Assembly: GCF_038593855.1 (NCBI RefSeq)
Contig: NZ_CP151996.1
Location: 3,348,001-3,412,000, forward strand
DNA from: Lysinibacillus sp. FSL M8-0337
Lineage (GTDB): Bacteria; Bacillota; Bacilli; Bacillales_A; Planococcaceae
Reading direction: 5' to 3'
Length of the DNA stretch: 64,000 nucleotides
In this document: positions 26,604 to 35,650 of the stretch, piece by piece
Layout: each line of letters opens with the position of its first letter
Position numbering within the stretch: position 1 is the stretch's first letter
Translations under genes and position numbers: made by a program
The notes under the pieces: model-generated
What the model saw: only the letters and a program-made list of their open reading frames with translations
Databases searched by the model: none
What the model was told of the DNA's origin: nothing

Positions 26604-27719
26604 TTATTGTATTAATTCATCCACATTCACATATGGCAAGCCTTGTGCTTCTGCTACCGCTTTATAAGTAATATGCCCCTCTAATGCATTCACACCTTTT
26701 TTCAATGCAGGATTATCAATACATGCTTGCTTATAGCCTTTATTGGCAATTTGCAATGCATACGGGATTGTATTATTTGTTAAAGCAATCGTTGAAGTAC
26801 GTGGCACTGCACCTGGCATATTGGCAACAGCATAGTGGACGACCCCATGCTTAACATACGTTGGATCATCATGTGTTGTAACACGATCAGATGTCGCAAA
26901 AATTCCACCTTGGTCAATGGCAATATCCACAACAACAGAACCTGGTTGCATTGATTGAATCATTTCTTCCGAAACTAACTTTGGTGCCTTTGCTCCAGGA
27001 ATTAGAACAGCACCGACAACTAAATCAGAGTGTTTCACAGATTCTGCAATATTATATGGGTTAGACATTAATGTTTGAACATCGCGGCCAAACATATCTT
27101 CTAATTGACGTAGACGTTCTGGACTTAAATCAATAACTGTTACATCTGCTCCCATACCAACTGCAATTTTCGCAGCGTTTGTTCCGGCGATTCCGCCACC
27201 AATTACTGTTACTTTACCGCGTTGTACACCTGATACCCCACCTAGTAAAATCCCTTTACCACCGTGATTTTTCTCTAAATATTGCGCACCAATTTGAGTT
27301 GCCATTTTACCAGCTACTTCACTCATTGGTGTTAATAAAGGTAATGAACCATTGCCAAGTTGAACCGTTTCATAGGCAATACCTACAACTTTTTTCTCTA
27401 TTAATGCCTGCGTTAATTCACGCTCTGGCGCTAAGTGCAAGTAGGTAAATAAGATTTGTCCCTCATAAAAGTAATCGTATTCCGATGCTACGGGTTCTTT
27501 TACTTTTAAGATCATTTCTTGAGCCCATGCTTCTTTTGCCGACGCAACGATATGTGCACCTGCTGCTACGTAATCTGCATCTGTAAAACTTGAACCGATA
27601 CCAGCTCCTGTTTCAATATACACTTCGTGCCCAACATGCGTTAAGGAGACAACCCCTGCTGGTGTCATTGCTACGCGATTTTCGTTGTTTTTAATTTCCT
27701 TTGGAATACCAATCTTCAT
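26604..27719 (-). CDS. ald: Alanine dehydrogenase
   Basis: 371 aa, full length. N-terminal [20 protein letters not shown] is the family start. The substrate-binding Lys is in [13 protein letters not shown] and the catalytic His in [10 protein letters not shown]. The NAD site [21 protein letters not shown] and [10 protein letters not shown] with the catalytic Asp follow. It interconverts L-alanine and pyruvate plus ammonia with NAD; in Bacillus it supports alanine use and normal sporulation. ATG 27719 has AAGGGG upstream. It is divergent from uspA over a 298-nt gap. Confidence 0.97.
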   Translation of the reverse strand: MKIGIPKEIKNNENRVAMTPAGVVSLTHVGHEVYIETGAGIGSSFTDADYVAAGAHIVASAKEAWAQEMILKVKEPVASEYDYFYEGQILFTYLHLAPERELTQALIEKKVVGIAYETVQLGNGSLPLLTPMSEVAGKMATQIGAQYLEKNHGGKGILLGGVSGVQRGKVTVIGGGIAGTNAAKIAVGMGADVTVIDLSPERLRQLEDMFGRDVQTLMSNPYNIAESVKHSDLVVGAVLIPGAKAPKLVSEEMIQSMQPGSVVVDIAIDQGGIFATSDRVTTHDDPTYVKHGVVHYAVANMPGAVPRTSTIALTNNTIPYALQIANKGYKQACIDNPALKKGVNALEGHITYKAVAEAQGLPYVNVDELIQ

Positions 27720-28017
27720 ATTTCCAATCCCCTTTCATAACCTATGAACTAAGCAATATTCATCAAAATACGATTCATCGTAAATGATGCACCCCTTGCA
27801 TTTCCATCTTACCAAACATGTGCAAAAAATGCTTTAATTAAAGCAAATACTAATTAAATTTACAATATTTATAAAATATCAAATAGTTAGATTATTAAAG
27901 AGATAAGAGGCATTGTACAGTAAATGCCTTCACTTTTTCACAAATTTTCTTCGGAAAGTATTTCCTTTAGAAAATCATTTGATATAATATCATTATACAA
28001 ATAGGGAGGTAATACAA
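27720..28017. other. Divergent ald / uspA control region
   Basis: AT-rich 298-nt spacer. For uspA a TATAAT -10-like hexamer stands at 27983-27988, about 30 nt before the start, without a clear -35. For ald I could not settle on a promoter. A small TACGAT-TC-ATCGTA palindrome lies near 27770. Confidence 0.4.
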
Positions 28018-28467
28018 ATGGCTAATCATTATAAAAGCATTGTAGTTGCAGTAGACGGTTCTAAAGAGGCAGAGTACGCTTTTCGTAAATCAATCGACGT
28101 TGCTAAACGTAACGAAGGTGCGGTTTTAAACCTAGTAAATGTTATTGATACGCGTTCATTCGCTGCTATTGAAGCATATGACCGTTCAATTGCAGAGCGT
28201 GCACAAGCTTTCTCTGAAGAATTATTAAATGGTTACAAAAAACAAGCTGAAGAAGAAGGCTTAACAAACGTAAACCTTGTAATCGAGTATGGATCTCCTA
28301 AAAATATTATTACAAAAGAGCTTTCTAAAATCGTTGATGCAGATTTAATTATCTGTGGCGCTACTGGTTTAAATGCAGTAGAACGCTTCCTAATCGGTTC
28401 AGTATCTGAAGCAATCGTACGTTCTGCAAATTGCGACGTACTTGTTATCCGTACACCAGAAGCTTAA
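28018..28467 (+). CDS. Universal stress protein UspA family
   Basis: 149 aa, single Usp domain. The first strand is YKSIVVAVDGSKEAEYAF with the conserved Asp, and the ATP-binding pattern G-x2-G-x9-G-S appears as GATGLNAVERFLIGSVSEAIV near the C-terminus, so an ATP-binding type is likely. Universal stress proteins are cytosolic and accumulate in stationary phase or stress; the precise role here is open. Start ATG 28018 behind GGGAGG. Convergent with ytxK, sharing a terminator. Codon use is strongly biased, hinting at high expression. Confidence 0.9.
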   Translation: MANHYKSIVVAVDGSKEAEYAFRKSIDVAKRNEGAVLNLVNVIDTRSFAAIEAYDRSIAERAQAFSEELLNGYKKQAEEEGLTNVNLVIEYGSPKNIITKELSKIVDADLIICGATGLNAVERFLIGSVSEAIVRSANCDVLVIRTPEA

Positions 28468-28478
28468 TCGCAATACAT

Positions 28479-28508
28479 AAAAAGGTATCCAAAATTGGAT
28501 ACCTTTTT
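28479..28508. terminator. Two-way terminator between uspA and ytxK
   Basis: Near-perfect palindrome with arms 28479-28492 and 28495-28508, flanked by A-run and T-run, 11 nt past the uspA stop and 7 nt from the ytxK stop. Confidence 0.88.
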
Positions 28509-28515
28509 TATTATT

Positions 28516-29445
28516 TTATTTTCCTTCTTGCCACATCTTCACTTTCTCAAAAAACATTGCAAGCGCTTGTTTATTTTGCATATTTGGTACTTTCGCCAAT
28601 AATACTTCTTTCGGGGCTTTAAAAGCTTCCCCTTGCTTTTGTAAAATCACAATACTTTTTTCAAGTGCTTTATTGGCAAACATTGTTTCTGGCAATTGAA
28701 TAATCGCTTGAATCCAAGCATGCTTTTGGATGTACTTATGCAGTTGCTTCGACTGTTCCGATTCAAAAAGATGTGTTGGCGCTAAGAAAAATAAATAGCC
28801 TCCGTCTTTCGTATAATTGATAGATTGCTCAATAAATAAATGATGAGCATAGCTCATGCCTTCAGAAGCACAAAGCTCATAATCTAGTGCTACTTCCTCA
28901 TTCGGATAGTATCCGACTGGTAAATCACAAACAATCGCATCTACAGGATCCACCAATAAGTCTTGCAACGCATCTTGGCGATATAAAGAAACTGGTTGCT
29001 CTGTTAAATCTGCTGTTGCTGCAGCTAATTGGATAAGTAACTCATCTACCTCCACACCTGATGCTTCTAATTTTCCATCAAGTAAATTCATAACTGTTAA
29101 CAATAAATTACCTGTTCCCACTGCTGGATCCATGATTGTCAGCTTTTCTTTCTCTAATCGATCCGCAAAAATTTGTTCAACAAAATAACCAACTAATAGA
29201 CCAAGCGTATCTGGTGTCATTTGATGATTTGGCTGGGAACCTTTACGCATCCCTTTTAAAATCGCAATTTGAATAGATTTACGCACATCTTCTTTCGTTG
29301 CTCCTTGTTGGGAGAAATCTACTTCTCCATCAAGCCATGCCTCTAGTCCATCAAGCACACCTTCAAGCAATGTCGCATCTTGCTCTTTTTCTATTTTTTC
29401 TGCATGCTCATTCAGCATCCCAAATAGTTTTTCAATTTTTTCCAT
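28516..29445 (-). CDS. ytxK: YtxK, class I SAM-dependent methyltransferase-like protein
   Basis: 309 aa, resembling the M subunit of type I/N6-adenine DNA methyltransferases. SAM motif I is MDPAVGTGNLLLTVMNLL, an acidic SAM-ribose segment is GVEVDELLIQLAA, and the catalytic (N/D)PP(Y/F)-type motif is changed to DLPVGYYP. The N-terminal 90 residues are helical. No restriction or specificity subunit is nearby. It follows tpx as in B. subtilis. The changed catalytic motif makes the substrate uncertain. Start ATG 29445 behind AAGGAAG. Confidence 0.85.
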   Translation of the reverse strand: MEKIEKLFGMLNEHAEKIEKEQDATLLEGVLDGLEAWLDGEVDFSQQGATKEDVRKSIQIAILKGMRKGSQPNHQMTPDTLGLLVGYFVEQIFADRLEKEKLTIMDPAVGTGNLLLTVMNLLDGKLEASGVEVDELLIQLAAATADLTEQPVSLYRQDALQDLLVDPVDAIVCDLPVGYYPNEEVALDYELCASEGMSYAHHLFIEQSINYTKDGGYLFFLAPTHLFESEQSKQLHKYIQKHAWIQAIIQLPETMFANKALEKSIVILQKQGEAFKAPKEVLLAKVPNMQNKQALAMFFEKVKMWQEGK

Positions 29446-29470
29446 ACATAACTTCCTTTCACGCAGAAAA

Positions 29471-29497
29471 GAGCCGTGACAAAACCTGTCACAGCCC
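29471..29497 (-). terminator. tpx terminator
   Basis: 11-bp stem with two G-U pairs (29487-29497 with 29471-29481) and 5-nt loop, followed by TTTT on the minus strand; between tpx and ytxK. Confidence 0.75.
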
Positions 29498-29533
29498 TTT
29501 TGTCTAGTATTATCTTAGCCTAAAAGAAGCAAA

Positions 29534-30037
29534 TTATGCTAGTGCTTTCACTGCTGCAATTGCTGCTTCATAGTTTGGATGATCTGTAGCCTCAGGTACA
29601 TACTCGACATAAGTCACTTTGCCAGTTGCATCTACCACAAAAACGGCGCGTGCTAGAAGGCGTAATTCTTTAATATATACGCCATATGCTTCACCAAATG
29701 ACAGGTCACGATGATCTGAAACTGTTTGAACAGCATCAATTCCTGCAGCTCCGCACCAACGTTTTTGAGCAAATGGCAGGTCAACTGATACTGTATAAAT
29801 TACTACATCATCGCCTAAATTTGCAGCTTCCTCATTAAAACGGCGCGTTTGTGCATCACATACACCTGTATCTAATGATGGGACTACGCTAAACAAGCGA
29901 ATTTTACCTTCTGAATCTTTTAAAGAAACAGGTGATAAATCATTTGCTAATACTGTGAAATCCGGTGCTTGGTCTCCAACCTTTACTTCGTTACCTATTA
30001 GTGTTACTGGACCCTTTTTAAATGTAATTTGTGCCAT
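29534..30037 (-). CDS. tpx: Thiol peroxidase (atypical 2-Cys peroxiredoxin)
   Basis: 167 aa. Peroxidatic Cys60 is in [16 protein letters not shown] and the resolving Cys95 in [10 protein letters not shown], the spacing of Tpx enzymes. Other motifs are [10 protein letters not shown] and [15 protein letters not shown]. It reduces hydrogen peroxide and small alkyl peroxides in the cytosol using thioredoxin. Order tpx-ytxK is as in B. subtilis. ATG 30037 behind AGGAGG; terminator after the gene. Confidence 0.97.
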   Translation of the reverse strand: MAQITFKKGPVTLIGNEVKVGDQAPDFTVLANDLSPVSLKDSEGKIRLFSVVPSLDTGVCDAQTRRFNEEAANLGDDVVIYTVSVDLPFAQKRWCGAAGIDAVQTVSDHRDLSFGEAYGVYIKELRLLARAVFVVDATGKVTYVEYVPEATDHPNYEAAIAAVKALA

Positions 30038-30197
30038 GTTAACGCCTCCTAATCATCATATGTACATAATCTTACTAAATGTAGGGAAATAATTGCAACT
30101 AGGACAGCTTATCTTCATGCAATTAATGTGATGGCTTGTCAGCTACCACTCCTATTTACACTGTTCACACACATTTTTGAAGATAATTACTAAAAAA

Positions 30198-30223
30198 TGT
30201 TAGATGACTGTAATCATCTAACA
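30198..30223. repeat. Hairpin relative of the dispersed repeat (module 1 only)
   Basis: TGTTAGATGA (30198-30207) pairs with TCATCTAACA (30214-30223); the extended words TGTTAGAT and ATCTAACACTTT match the first module at 622 and 26285. The long second module is missing. It lies between tpx and the RDD gene and may end the sppA-RDD message. Confidence 0.6.
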
Positions 30224-30275
30224 CTTTACAAATTAAAAATTTAAAAGTCACTTAAAGTTGTGTTTTACCTGCTGA

Positions 30276-30884
30276 TCATTCCTCAGGTTTTTCCTCCAAC
30301 TTTTCAGGTTCTTTAGCGGCTTCCTGAATAGTTGCTGGCGTTTGTACCGTTGCTTGCACAGTCTCTTTTGCTATATACACTTTTTCATGAACAACCGTAG
30401 TCTCAGCAAAGTAATCATGTATACCTTGATTGTCCGGTAAAATAGCAACTAAAATATACAGCGGCGTAAAGATATTACTGATTAAGCGACCAATCCATTC
30501 TCTGAACAGCACATCTGACCATTGTAGTTTATCCTGTTTCAGCGATACAACGCGTAACCCCAATGCCATTTTCCCTAAAGTTTGCCCGAAAAATTTCGTC
30601 ATCAAGACAAAGTAACAATAATAAAGAACAGCTGAAATAATTGAGATAGGTGCATACCATACCGATTCTGATAATGACCAGTCCATTAAGTAAAATATTG
30701 GATTAACAGCAATTCCTATAATAGCAGAAATAACTAATCCATCTAGGACAAATGCCCAAAAACGTACCCAAAATCCTGCGGTCTTCAATTGATAGTTTGT
30801 CATCACTGTAGGCGTCACTGTTTTATCTAGTAATTCTTGGCTTATCGAGGGTGCCCCTTGCAAAACGAAATCATTGTTTGTCAT
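30276..30884 (-). CDS. yteJ: RDD-family membrane protein (YteJ-like)
   Basis: 202 aa. The RDD signature is GFWVRFWAFVLDGLVISAI with Arg and Asp in the first helix, a second helix pair (SIISAVLYYCYFVLM, RLISNIFTPLYILVAI), and the linker MTKFFGQTLGKMALGLRVV typical of the family. The C-terminal 45 residues are a Thr/Glu/Pro-rich cytosolic tail. Function is unknown; in B. subtilis YteJ follows sppA in the same way. Spacing to sppA is 12 nt, so the two are one operon. Confidence 0.88.
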   Translation of the reverse strand: MTNNDFVLQGAPSISQELLDKTVTPTVMTNYQLKTAGFWVRFWAFVLDGLVISAIIGIAVNPIFYLMDWSLSESVWYAPISIISAVLYYCYFVLMTKFFGQTLGKMALGLRVVSLKQDKLQWSDVLFREWIGRLISNIFTPLYILVAILPDNQGIHDYFAETTVVHEKVYIAKETVQATVQTPATIQEAAKEPEKLEEKPEE

Positions 30885-30896
30885 GGTATGCCCTCC

Positions 30897-31910
30897 TTAG
30901 TATTCACCATATAAATACATCATTTTTGGTGCCTTATATTCCGTCATAATTTTCATCAACATTTTTTCTTCAGCCGAAGGACCAAATAGTGAACCAACTT
31001 TCATGCCAATTAATGACGGTAAGCCTCCTTGATTATACGAGTATTCGAAAAGAACAGCATCCTCTAATCCAAAATCTTGTCGTAAAGCTGCAATTGCCGC
31101 TTGCTCATCGCCTATTTCGTCAATTAAGCCTGCTTCAAGTGCCTTTGTACCACCAAGAATTCGACCATCAGCTACCTTTTTGACATCCGCTTCAGACATA
31201 TTGCGCCCTTTTTCAACTATATCAACGAACTCTTCATATGATTCATTAATCATATCTTGCATCATAGCACGTTCTTCTGCAGTAATTTCACGTGTAGGGC
31301 TTAGCATATCTTTATGTTGCCCTGATTTAAACGTTTCAAATTTCACGCCCACTTTTTCGGCTAATTCCTGATAATTAATAGATTGCATAATGACACCAAT
31401 AGAACCTGTTATTGTATCACGATGTGCATAAATTTTATCTGCTGGTGCTGAAATGTAGTAACCACCCGACGCTGCCATAGAATCCATTGACACATAGATA
31501 GGAATTTGACGCTCTTCTTTAATTTCTAACAATTTCTTATAAATTTCTGCCGATTCCTTTACTCCACCACCTGGAGTATTCACACTTAGTACAATTCCCT
31601 GTACTGTATCATCAGCTAAAATATTATCCAATTGATTTAAGAAAAACTGGTGATCGTAAGCAACGGATTGCCATAATGTATTCGACCCAACATCTTGAAT
31701 CGTCCCATCCACTTTCAAATATGCGATACGTTTTGTATAATCTTCACCTTCAATAACCGTTTCGTATACATCTAAATTTTTGCCAGCCATTACGCTATCA
31801 AAATTACTAAAGAAATCTGATTTAAAAATCGCCATAATCGTGTTAAGTCCTAATGAAAACACTAATAATACAGCTGCAACTGCTAAGGCTATCCACCTTT
31901 TTGTATTCAT
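30897..31910 (-). CDS. sppA: Signal peptide peptidase SppA
   Basis: 337 aa, the short Bacillus form with one N-terminal membrane helix (about residues 7-29). The active site Ser is in DSMAASGGYYISAPAD and the general-base Lys in FKSGQHKDMLSP, the serine/lysine dyad of SppA. It degrades leftover signal peptides at the membrane; in B. subtilis it is also linked to resistance to bacteriocin-like peptides. First gene of sppA-yteJ. ATG at 31910 behind GAGGAGG. Confidence 0.95.
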   Translation of the reverse strand: MNTKRWIALAVAAVLLVFSLGLNTIMAIFKSDFFSNFDSVMAGKNLDVYETVIEGEDYTKRIAYLKVDGTIQDVGSNTLWQSVAYDHQFFLNQLDNILADDTVQGIVLSVNTPGGGVKESAEIYKKLLEIKEERQIPIYVSMDSMAASGGYYISAPADKIYAHRDTITGSIGVIMQSINYQELAEKVGVKFETFKSGQHKDMLSPTREITAEERAMMQDMINESYEEFVDIVEKGRNMSEADVKKVADGRILGGTKALEAGLIDEIGDEQAAIAALRQDFGLEDAVLFEYSYNQGGLPSLIGMKVGSLFGPSAEEKMLMKIMTEYKAPKMMYLYGEY

Positions 31911-32033
31911 ATAATCGCCTCCTCTTCACGTTATACGTCTAAATGTCCAAAACGTTTCACTTTTAAGTAATTTTTATGTAAAAGTTTTTCTCATGTTTAT
32001 GAATTTGCCATAAACAAAATAGGGAGAGTACAA

Positions 32034-32074
32034 AAAAATCAAAAGTTCATCATAAAGCATGAACTTTGATTTTT
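32034..32074 (-). terminator. Terminator of the mbcS-like gene
   Basis: AAAATC..AAGTTCAT (32034-32050, one extra A) pairs with ATGAACTTTGATTTT (32059-32074), followed by a T-rich run on the minus strand. Confidence 0.75.
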
Positions 32075-32080
32075 CGACAT

Positions 32081-32096
32081 TATTTCCTAGGAAATA
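32081..32096. other. 16-bp perfect palindrome after the mbcS-like stop
   Basis: TATTTCCTAGGAAATA is symmetric around 32088/32089, one base beyond the stop codon of the acyl-CoA synthetase. Loop-less symmetry suits a protein site more than an RNA hairpin; no known consensus recognised. Confidence 0.35.
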
Positions 32097-32097
32097 A

Positions 32098-33687
32098 TTA
32101 TTGGTGTGTGTAATGGGCTTTTTCTTGTTGTCGTAATTCGACACGTCGGATTTTTCCAGATGCAGTCTTTGGTAATGCTTCAACAAATTCAATTGCCCGT
32201 GGATATTTATAGGGTGCTGTCATCAGCTTCACATGGTTTTGTAGCTTTTGAATAAGCGTATCATCACCTGTCACTCCTTCACGCAAGACGATAAAGGCTT
32301 TCACTATATTTCCTCTTACTTCATCAGGGCTTGCCACAACAGCAGCTTCTTTGACAGTAGGGTGCTTCATTAAGGCATCTTCCACTTCAAATGGCCCAAT
32401 TGTATAGCCTGACGAAATAATGACATCATCACCACGTCCCTCAAACCAAAAATAGCCATCTGCATCTTTATATGCTCGGTCACCGGTAATATACCAATCT
32501 CCACGGAATTGCATGCTAGTGCGTTCTGGGTCTTTGAAATACTTTTTAAACAGTGCAGGTGTTTGACGATGGACAGCAATATCTCCAACAACGCCATCCG
32601 CAACAGGATTTCCAAAATCATCAATAATTTCGACTGTATTGCCTGGTGTCGGTTTACCCATAGAGCCAACGCGAGCATCCATGCCAACCAGTGTCCCAAC
32701 AAGCAATGTATTTTCTGTTTGGCCATAGCCATCACGCACTTGAATATTAAAAGTTTTTGAAAACACTTTAACGACTTCACTATTTAACGGTTCACCCGCT
32801 GATACAGCTTGACGGATGGCACTTAAATTATAGTCCTGTAAATTGTTAAGTGTGGCCATAAAGCGATATTCTGTTGGGGTACAACATAACACATTCACTT
32901 TAAATTTTTCTAGCAATGACAAGTAAGTAGAAGCATCAAATTTTCCTTTATAGACAAATGCTGTTGCTCCGCTACCTAACGTTGCTAGGAACGGACTCCA
33001 AATCCACTTTTGCCAACCAGGTGCAGCAGTAGCCCAAACTATATCATTTTCTTGTACGCCTAACCAATTCGGTGCTGTCGTACGTAAATGCGCATAACCC
33101 CAGCTATGTGTATGAACAGCTGCCTTAGGATTCCCTGTTGTTCCACTTGTATAAGCTAAAAAGGCATTATCTGTACTTTTTGTCGGTGTAGGGTTTAGAT
33201 AATTTGTAGGATGCTCCTTCATTTTTTCAAGCAATGGTTGCCATGGTGCATGTGCGTGACCAATAACGAATTGCATAATCCCTTTTAAATTTGTTACGTC
33301 GTCAAATTGCTCAATATATGGCTCATAGGCGATAATACCTTTGGCATTGGCATGTGTAATACGATATTCAATATCCTTTGTACGTAACATTTCAGAGCTA
33401 GGGATAATAGTTAAACCCGCTTTCAGTGCCGCAATGTAAACAATATAAGCTTCGACAGATCTTGGAACCATCACTAATAGCACATCGCCCTTCGTTAATC
33501 CCTGCGAAGTAAATACATGGGCAGCCTGATTCGCCTTTTCCAGTAAATTTGCGTATGTAATATATTGAATTTCTTCGTTGTCATTATAAACAATTAATGC
33601 ATTTTTAGATGGATCTTGAGCGTACTTTTCAATTTCCTCCACAATGTTATACCATTCTGGTGCAATTAAATCCTGTCTTTTCATCAT
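32098..33687 (-). CDS. mbcS: AMP-forming acyl-CoA synthetase, MbcS/YtcI-like
   Basis: 529 aa from ATG 33687 (or the adjacent ATG at 33684) behind AAGGAGG; the frame extends further upstream without a ribosome binding site. ANL superfamily motifs are AYTSGTTGNPKAAVHTH (P-loop), RDGYGQTENTLLVG, YITGDRAYKDADGYFWFEGRGDD and the catalytic Lys region LPKTASGKIRRVELRQ. It activates a short or branched carboxylate to its CoA thioester through an acyl-adenylate. The B. subtilis gene at this place, between the ssp and sppA regions, encodes MbcS (methylbutyryl-CoA synthetase). Substrate assignment here is by synteny and length. The Lys in ASGK is a likely acetylation target of AcuA-type enzymes. Confidence 0.85.
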   Translation of the reverse strand: MMKRQDLIAPEWYNIVEEIEKYAQDPSKNALIVYNDNEEIQYITYANLLEKANQAAHVFTSQGLTKGDVLLVMVPRSVEAYIVYIAALKAGLTIIPSSEMLRTKDIEYRITHANAKGIIAYEPYIEQFDDVTNLKGIMQFVIGHAHAPWQPLLEKMKEHPTNYLNPTPTKSTDNAFLAYTSGTTGNPKAAVHTHSWGYAHLRTTAPNWLGVQENDIVWATAAPGWQKWIWSPFLATLGSGATAFVYKGKFDASTYLSLLEKFKVNVLCCTPTEYRFMATLNNLQDYNLSAIRQAVSAGEPLNSEVVKVFSKTFNIQVRDGYGQTENTLLVGTLVGMDARVGSMGKPTPGNTVEIIDDFGNPVADGVVGDIAVHRQTPALFKKYFKDPERTSMQFRGDWYITGDRAYKDADGYFWFEGRGDDVIISSGYTIGPFEVEDALMKHPTVKEAAVVASPDEVRGNIVKAFIVLREGVTGDDTLIQKLQNHVKLMTAPYKYPRAIEFVEALPKTASGKIRRVELRQQEKAHYTHQ

Positions 33688-33832
33688 AACTTCCTCCTTA
33701 ATACTAGGTTCATTATAAAACTCATTTTTTACGATTTTCAATGGAAGGACCCTATTTTAAAAAAGTCATGACAATTATCATGGTTTAGTATATGGCATCA
33801 GTCACTGCTTTCCAAATAATGATAAAATGCTA

Positions 33833-33861
33833 TTGAATACTACGAAAAGGTATGTTACATT
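33833..33861 (+). promoter_or_regulatory. thiMDE promoter
   Basis: -35 TTGAAT (33833-33838), 17-bp spacer, -10 TACATT (33856-33861); transcription would start just before the TPP riboswitch. Confidence 0.6.
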
Positions 33862-33883
33862 TTGGTCAACTAAAATTTTCATG

Positions 33884-33964
33884 ATTGCAGGGGGACTCTA
33901 GTGAGTTGAGAAGGTAAAACCTGACCCTTTGAACCTGTTAGTTAATACTGACGTAGGGAGCAAT
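33884..33964 (+). ncRNA. TPP (THI-box) riboswitch
   Basis: Conserved TPP aptamer strings are present in order: AGGGGG near 33889, TTGAGA (33905-33910), ACCTGACCCTTTGAACCTG (33919-33937) and GACGTAGGGAG (33950-33960). The closing P1 helix is ATTGC (33884-33888) with GCAAT (33960-33964). It binds thiamine pyrophosphate and is followed by a terminator before thiM. Confidence 0.96.
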
Positions 33965-33983
33965 ACACATCTTATTATTGATG

Positions 33984-34033
33984 AAAAGCTCTTTTTACGT
34001 GTGCCTTGTGCCCGAACGAAAAGAGCTTTTTTT
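33984..34033 (+). terminator. Expression-platform terminator of the TPP riboswitch
   Basis: 12-bp stem (33984-33995 with 34019-34030) continued by a T-run to 34033; sits between aptamer and thiM, so TPP binding would favour termination. Confidence 0.85.
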
Positions 34034-34067
34034 GCATGCTTACGTCCACCAAAAGAGGAGGACTACA

Positions 34068-34823
34068 ATGATTTTTCAAACGATTCGTAAAAAACAACCG
34101 TTGATTCACTGCATAACCAATTATGTAGTGGCAAATTTTCAAGCAAATGGCTTACTAGCCATTGGTGCATCACCGGTAATGGCGGATGATCCGCAGGAAG
34201 TCGAAGAAATGGTATCCATCGCATCAGCGTTATTGGTAAATATAGGAACGCTTACTACACGCACAAAAGAGTCGATGTTACTTGCAGGAAAAAAAGCGAA
34301 TGCCCTTGGTGTACCAGTAATTTTGGACCCAGTAGCCGCTGGCGCTACAGCATACCGCAAACAAACGGTACTACAGTTATTAGACACAATTCATTTTGCT
34401 GTTATCCGCTGTAATGTTGGCGAACTTGCCGCGATTGCTAATGTACAATGGCAACAAAAAGGCGTTGATAGTGGTACTGGTTCCATTTCTGTTGAGGATA
34501 AAGCAAAAGAAATAGCAAAAAAATATAATTGCATCGTGATTGTAACGGGTGAAAAAGATTTCATAACCGATGGGAACCTTGCGCAATGGATTGTTGGTGG
34601 TCATACTCGAATGACAGAAGTGACAGGTACTGGCTGTTTATTAAGTGCCATTTGTTGTGCTGCTTATATTGCGGGTAATGAGCCTTTTTCCCAATTATGT
34701 GATACATTAACGAGCTATAAAAAAATTGCTGAAAATGCTCATTCAGCTGCTCCTTATAATGGAGATTTCGCAGTAGCTGTCTTAAATGAATTGCATCGTT
34801 TATCTCAGGATGGTGATAGTTAA
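34068..34823 (+). CDS. thiM: Hydroxyethylthiazole kinase
   Basis: 251 aa from ATG 34068 behind AGGAGG. A longer frame starting at 33978 would translate the riboswitch terminator and is rejected. Family motifs are PLIHCITNYVVANFQANGLLAIGASP, LVNIGTL, PVILDPVAAGAT, RCNVGELAAIA, VTGEKDFITDG and VTGTGCLLSAICCAA with the anion hole and catalytic Cys. It phosphorylates the thiazole alcohol salvaged from degraded thiamine. First gene of thiM-thiD-thiE under the TPP riboswitch. The stop overlaps thiD as TAATG. Confidence 0.97.
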   Translation: MIFQTIRKKQPLIHCITNYVVANFQANGLLAIGASPVMADDPQEVEEMVSIASALLVNIGTLTTRTKESMLLAGKKANALGVPVILDPVAAGATAYRKQTVLQLLDTIHFAVIRCNVGELAAIANVQWQQKGVDSGTGSISVEDKAKEIAKKYNCIVIVTGEKDFITDGNLAQWIVGGHTRMTEVTGTGCLLSAICCAAYIAGNEPFSQLCDTLTSYKKIAENAHSAAPYNGDFAVAVLNELHRLSQDGDS

Positions 34824-35650
34824 TGCACATTGTTACAACAATAGCGGGCTCTGATAGCGGTGGCGGTGCAGGTATCCAAGCGGATTTAAAAACATTTCAA
34901 GAATTAGATGTATTCGGAACGTCCGTAATTACAGCTTTAACTGCCCAAAACACACAAGGTGTCATGGATGTGCTACCAATTGAACAAGCCTTTATAAATA
35001 AACAATTTCATGCTCTCTTAGAGGATTTTCCAATTAGTGCCATTAAGACTGGCATGCTTTTTTCCTCTGATATTATTCGTACAATTGCGCTAGCTATGAC
35101 GAATTTAACCATCCCTCTTATTGTTGATCCTGTCATGATTGCAAAGGGCGGTGAAACTTTATTACAACAAGAGGCTGTTGAGGCATTAAGAAACAATTTA
35201 TTACCACTTGCCACGATTGTAACGCCGAATATACCAGAAGCTGAAACATTAACTGCAAGAAAAATCGAAACCGTGTCTGACATTCGACTTGCGGCGCAAT
35301 CGTTATTACAGCTAGGTGTTCAATGCGTGATTATCAAAGGTGGTCATCTAGCGAACGAAGATTTTGCTGTAGATTATGTGTTTTTTAAAGATGGCAAATC
35401 ATTCTCAATGCAGACTAGTCGAATTGCGACGAAAAATACACACGGGACAGGGTGTACATTTTCTGCCGCATTAACAGCTTTTATCGGCCGTCAAATGCCG
35501 ATAGAGCAAGCCATTATTGAGGCTAAGAAATTCATTCAATTAGCCATTACTCATAACTTATCAATTGGTCATGGCAATGGACCAACCAATCATTTTGCTT
35601 ACCAAAAATTCAAAGAAAGTTGCGAGGTGATCATAGGTGAAACGCAGTGA
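34823..35650 (+). CDS. thiD: Hydroxymethylpyrimidine / phosphomethylpyrimidine kinase
   Basis: 275 aa, ribokinase fold. Motifs are TIAGSDSGGGAGIQADLKTF at the start, ALTAQNTQGV, PLIVDPVMIAKGG, TPNIPEAETL, CVIIKGGH and the active-site KNTHGTGCTFSAALTAF with the catalytic Cys. It adds two phosphates to the pyrimidine half of thiamine. It overlaps thiM by 1 nt and thiE by 14 nt. Confidence 0.97.
   Translation: MHIVTTIAGSDSGGGAGIQADLKTFQELDVFGTSVITALTAQNTQGVMDVLPIEQAFINKQFHALLEDFPISAIKTGMLFSSDIIRTIALAMTNLTIPLIVDPVMIAKGGETLLQQEAVEALRNNLLPLATIVTPNIPEAETLTARKIETVSDIRLAAQSLLQLGVQCVIIKGGHLANEDFAVDYVFFKDGKSFSMQTSRIATKNTHGTGCTFSAALTAFIGRQMPIEQAIIEAKKFIQLAITHNLSIGHGNGPTNHFAYQKFKESCEVIIGETQ

Noticed and set aside
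32370-32780. 136-codon minus-strand frame inside the mbcS-like gene
   Set aside because: Overlaps the well-supported acyl-CoA synthetase in another frame and shows no own signals.
33978-34067. Longer ThiM start upstream of 34068
   Set aside because: It would translate the riboswitch terminator hairpin; the ATG at 34068 has an AGGAGG site.
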